Of a stretch of 27,910 nucleotides of DNA, positions 25,449-27,910 are shown in pieces. Position 1 is the stretch's first letter. The number at the start of each line of letters is the position of its first letter. Source of the stretch: HGM13862 sp031553915 (GTDB lineage Bacteria; Bacillota; Dehalobacteriia; UBA4068). The position numbers were made by a program, and so were the translations under genes. The stretch spans positions 1-27,910 of the forward strand of contig JAVBKT010000010.1 in the NCBI GenBank assembly GCA_031553915.1. The letters run 5' to 3'. The notes beneath the pieces are model-generated. The model made no database searches, was not told the origin of the DNA, and saw nothing but the letters and a program-made list of their open reading frames with translations.

Positions 25449-26468
25449 ATGAAAAAGAAACTAACTTCATTGCTTGCTCTGCTATGCGGCATGGCAATAT
25501 TTTTGACTGCTTGCAGTAACAGCCAAGCAGTCAATGCAAATGCGCCACAGCAGAGCGCTTCGCCCGACAATATCCCGGCAATTACCCGTCCGGATAATAT
25601 GCCTGCTATAGGCTTGGGAGAAGCAGCAACAGAAAAAAATGAATATACAGATAGAAACGGTGATACAGTCATCATACCGGAACAATTCAAAGTATCCACA
25701 AAAGAAGATGAGCAGATAATCACTAGTGGATTGGTAGTAATCGGCCCGGATGAAAGCGAATTTGTCTGGGTGCCGATTACAGAAACAGAGTTTGCGCGGA
25801 ATGATTTTGGCTCAAATGGTTATTGGGACGATACCAGTACCGAGGATTACATAGCCATGGAACAGAGTGTGAGAGAATACGGCGGCTTTTACATGGGAAG
25901 ATATGAGGCCAGCTACGCCAGCGGTGATAACATATCGAATTATATTCCCGCAAGTAAAAAAAGCACAATCAATACGAGTGAAACCCGGGAAAACGCGCCG
26001 GGCAGAATCTGGACCTTTGTGCCGTCAGCGGATATGATTGAAATTTCCAGGAATATGTATCAGGATAACAGCAGCGTGGAAAGCTTTTTACCCTGGGGGA
26101 TCAACTGGGATACCACATTACAATGGATCATCGACTCAGGAGATAAGACAGAAGCAGAGGTAACAAGAGACAGCACAAGCTGGGGCAATTATAGCAACGA
26201 TGAATTTTCAGGAAATGCGTCTGCTGAAAATACCGGGCAATGGGAGGAAACAAAAGCCAATAATATCTATGATCTTGCCGGGAACAATTGGGAATGGACG
26301 CAAGAGCTGTATGGCACAGAAGGCAACCATGCGGTTCGCGGCGGCTCGTATAGCTTTATGGGGCGCAGCTGTACCGGCGCTGACTGCCCGGCCACGGCCC
26401 GCAGCAATACGCCGGATAATGATCACCACCCCAATCTTACTTTCAGAGTTGCTCTTTATCTAAAATAA
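25449..26468 (+). CDS. SUMF1/FGE-fold lipoprotein
   Basis: A 339-residue lipoprotein: signal peptide with lipobox LTAC (cysteine about 22), then a low-complexity linker to about residue 75. The body has the formylglycine-generating-enzyme (SUMF1) fold: EFVWVPITETEF, GGFYMGRYEASY, NNIYDLAGNNWEWTQELYG, HAVRGGSYSFMG and a final LTFRVALYL. Counting from GGSY, its two cysteines (C-x4-C) align with the second and third cysteines of human FGE. The first copper-site cysteine is replaced by Phe, so formylglycine formation is doubtful; a binding or structural role is more likely. No sulfatase gene is near. Confidence 0.78.
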   Translation: MKKKLTSLLALLCGMAIFLTACSNSQAVNANAPQQSASPDNIPAITRPDNMPAIGLGEAATEKNEYTDRNGDTVIIPEQFKVSTKEDEQIITSGLVVIGPDESEFVWVPITETEFARNDFGSNGYWDDTSTEDYIAMEQSVREYGGFYMGRYEASYASGDNISNYIPASKKSTINTSETRENAPGRIWTFVPSADMIEISRNMYQDNSSVESFLPWGINWDTTLQWIIDSGDKTEAEVTRDSTSWGNYSNDEFSGNASAENTGQWEETKANNIYDLAGNNWEWTQELYGTEGNHAVRGGSYSFMGRSCTGADCPATARSNTPDNDHHPNLTFRVALYLK

Positions 26469-26519
26469 GTTTAATAGAACAAGCGCCAGCTTATGGCGGT
26501 TAAATAAAAACTCTAATCC

Positions 26520-26571
26520 GTAACCATGGTTACAGGAAACGGTAGTTCCTTTTGGTAAAATATAAGTAACC
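26520..26571. promoter_or_regulatory. Palindrome and half-site before the second flavin-fold gene
   Basis: GTAACCATGGTTAC (26520-26533) is a perfect 14-bp palindrome, and another GTAACC lies near 26566. It may be an operator for the gene at 26599; no clear promoter boxes can be assigned. Confidence 0.35.
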
Positions 26572-26598
26572 TAGAATTACACTATGGAGGGAACAATC

Positions 26599-27015
26599 AT
26601 GATTGATTATGAAAAAATATTGCAAGAAAACCCCACCGGCATATTGGCGACGGAGAACGGCGGTAAACTGGATGCCAGAGTGGTACGGGCGCTGGCCTGG
26701 CAGGATGGCCGGGTTTATTTCTGCACTCATGGGCAGCGGCCGCTTTACGCGCAGCTCCAGGCTAATCCAAACGCTGTATTCTGCACCCATGCGCCGGACT
26801 ATGCGCCGGTTCTGACTCTGAGCGGCAAAGCGGTGTTTGTGGATGATCGTGATTTCAAAATCCGCATGATGGAAGAAAGCGACATTGTTAAGCGGAATTA
26901 TCAGACCCCGGATAATCCGGATTATACGGCGTTTTGTTTGGAGCTTGAAGAAGTAAAATCTTTCAGCTTTGCGGAGGGAACGAAGCGGTGGACGATTGGG
27001 GGAGAATTATTATGA
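26599..27015 (+). CDS. Pyridoxamine 5'-phosphate oxidase-like flavin-fold protein, second copy
   Basis: A 138-residue split-barrel protein, paralogous to that at 19725 over its whole length (NPTGILATENGGKLDARVV, VYFCTHGQRPLYAQLQANP, LSGKAVFVDD, YQTPDNPD, SFSFAEG). The ATG at 26599 is preferred over the one at 26584 because GGAGGG lies between them. The stop overlaps the start of the next gene (ATGA), so the two proteins are translated together and probably act in one process. FMN or F420 binding is known for the family; substrate unknown. Confidence 0.83.
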   Translation: MIDYEKILQENPTGILATENGGKLDARVVRALAWQDGRVYFCTHGQRPLYAQLQANPNAVFCTHAPDYAPVLTLSGKAVFVDDRDFKIRMMEESDIVKRNYQTPDNPDYTAFCLELEEVKSFSFAEGTKRWTIGGELL

Positions 27016-27638
27016 GTAAATCGTTTTTTGAGATAGCGCAATATCATAATGACGCTGCACTGGATTTGGAAAAGAACAACATCAAAGAGCTTGTAACCTA
27101 TGAGCGTTACTGCCGGGACAACGGCCTCTTTGATGAGATGAAAGATTGTTATTCTGATGAGTCCCGCGTGCGGATCACCTGGTTTGACGGTGATGGCAAA
27201 GAGTTTGTTGAGCGTTTTCACAAAATGGGAACCGGTGCAAAGCACAAAATTAACACCGCATTTGTTTGGATGCTCGGCGATAAGGCTATCTGCGAAGTAA
27301 CCACACTGATGATGGGGGCTTATATGATAATTGACGGCGTGCAGTGCAGCCATACCGGTTGGGCACGGTTGCTGTACCGGGTGGAAAAGGAGACGGGTGT
27401 TTGGCGCATCAAGGGACTTGACTGCATCTATGAGCGCGATACCTTGGTGCCGGTCATCCCGGTAGCAAACTTCAGTATCGAGCCTGAAAAAATCAACAAA
27501 TACCGGGAAAGCTACAAATGCCTTTGCTATACTTTGGAATTGCAGGGCCTTCCGGCCAATCAGGAACTTCCCGGTGACGACCGGCCGGAAACCGTCGCGG
27601 CGCTTTATGAGGAAGCTGGGCAATGGCTTAGCCATTAG
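27012..27638 (+). CDS. SnoaL-like (NTF2 fold) protein, intact copy
   Basis: A 208-residue protein of the SnoaL-like/NTF2 fold group. Key segments are ELVTYERYCRDNGLFDEMKD, a hydrophobic core VRITWFDGDGKEF, HKINTAFVWMLGDKAICEV and GVWRIKGLDCIYERDTLVPV. Members include ketosteroid isomerase-like and scytalone dehydratase-like enzymes, but no catalytic residues can be assigned. It is translationally coupled to the flavin-fold gene upstream. The last residues and the stop codon (AGC CAT TAG) are bases of the repeat element inserted at 27629; the pseudogene paralogue ends NEWLFR instead of GQWLSH, so the end of this protein has been rewritten by the insertion. Confidence 0.8.
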   Translation: MSKSFFEIAQYHNDAALDLEKNNIKELVTYERYCRDNGLFDEMKDCYSDESRVRITWFDGDGKEFVERFHKMGTGAKHKINTAFVWMLGDKAICEVTTLMMGAYMIIDGVQCSHTGWARLLYRVEKETGVWRIKGLDCIYERDTLVPVIPVANFSIEPEKINKYRESYKCLCYTLELQGLPANQELPGDDRPETVAALYEEAGQWLSH

Positions 27639-27910
27639 GAATACGAACCCCATGCGGTTTTGGTGGGAAAACGCTGGCATCTTCAGTTGAAAACATTGCT
27701 CCCCGTAGATCTACTACGAAAAGCAATGTTTTTACCAGGATCTGCCCACTGTTTTCCCACCAAAACTGTCGGCACCTCCGACGGATGGATGGTCGGGCTG
27801 GACCAGGCAGAGCGACGACGCGTAGCTAGTGCATTAGCTGTGACTTTGACGTAGGCAAAGGCCAGCTAGGTCGAAGGCAGGCTGCCTGCCTGGCTAGGAG
27901 CGATAACGAC
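27629..27910 (-). mobile_element. MITE-like element, copy 3, inverted, cut by window end
   Basis: This is an inverted copy of the element at 21098. It starts TA-GCCATTAGGAATACGAACCCC (27629-27651), then has the AT-rich hairpin (outer stem 27657-27672 with 27751-27766) and the GC-rich part (from about 27770) up to the window end. In the outer stem six central base pairs read GGTGGG/CCCACC instead of GACTGG/CCAGTC, three of them compensated double changes. Compared with copy 2 there is an extra insert of about 57 bases (27822-27878) that itself folds (TAGCTG...CTTTG with CAAAG...CAGCTA). The right end lies outside the window. Confidence 0.8.

Noticed and set aside
26922..27680. A 252-codon frame opposite the last two genes
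   Set aside because: It spans two clear genes and the repeat on the other strand and resembles nothing known.
27660..27854. A 64-codon open frame inside the repeat element
   Set aside because: It follows the hairpin sequence of the element, has no ribosome binding site, and the same frame is not open in the copy at 21098.
1..27910. CRISPR array, rRNA operon or prophage
   Set aside because: No regularly spaced short repeats, rRNA segments or phage structural genes were found on either strand.

Overview
The window looks like chromosomal DNA of an anaerobic, spore-forming Bacillota of medium GC. The signs are a Re-type citrate synthase (the oxygen-sensitive clostridial citrate synthase), a GPT-triplet collagen-like protein of the BclA/exosporium type, an SLH-domain surface protein, GntR/MarR/HxlR regulators and strong AGGAGG ribosome binding sites. 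I cannot name the species.

Left part (1-6770). After the right half of a repeat element (1-155) comes a four-gene operon: Re-citrate synthase, aconitase, isocitrate dehydrogenase and a GntR/FCD regulator. Together the enzymes convert oxaloacetate and acetyl-CoA to 2-oxoglutarate, the oxidative half-cycle anaerobes use to make glutamate. A perfect 22-bp-arm palindrome lies across the operon promoter and is the probable operator of the GntR protein. A short yedF-DUF3343 operon (sulfur/selenium trafficking) follows, closed by a strong terminator.

Middle part (6770-20900). This holds an unknown membrane-anchored protein, a CHASE4 hybrid histidine kinase with two receiver domains and a long leader, a collagen-like spore-surface protein with a GT2-TPR glycosyltransferase upstream, an aldehyde dehydrogenase, a three-SLH beta-helix surface protein, lgt, a DUF4190-like membrane protein, a divergent HxlR/flavin-fold pair and a multi-pass membrane protein. 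Most convergent gene ends share perfect bidirectional terminators.

Right part (20900-27910) is accessory. A truncated XRE regulator lies next to a 280-bp element with about 26-bp terminal inverted repeats and TA at each end. An inverted second copy starts at 27629. Between them lies a 6.2-kb block: MarR, SDR, alpha/beta-hydrolase lipoprotein, an amidohydrolase pseudogene (internal deletion plus frameshift), a SnoaL-like pseudogene (single-base frameshift), a SUMF1-fold lipoprotein, a flavin-fold protein and an intact SnoaL-like protein whose stop codon is supplied by the repeat.

The least expected feature is this repeat family. Three copies lie in 28 kb. They have conserved ends and long internal hairpins whose stems change in a compensatory way, which suggests a MITE (non-autonomous transposon) of the TA-targeting IS630/Tc1/Correia kind with a conserved folded structure.
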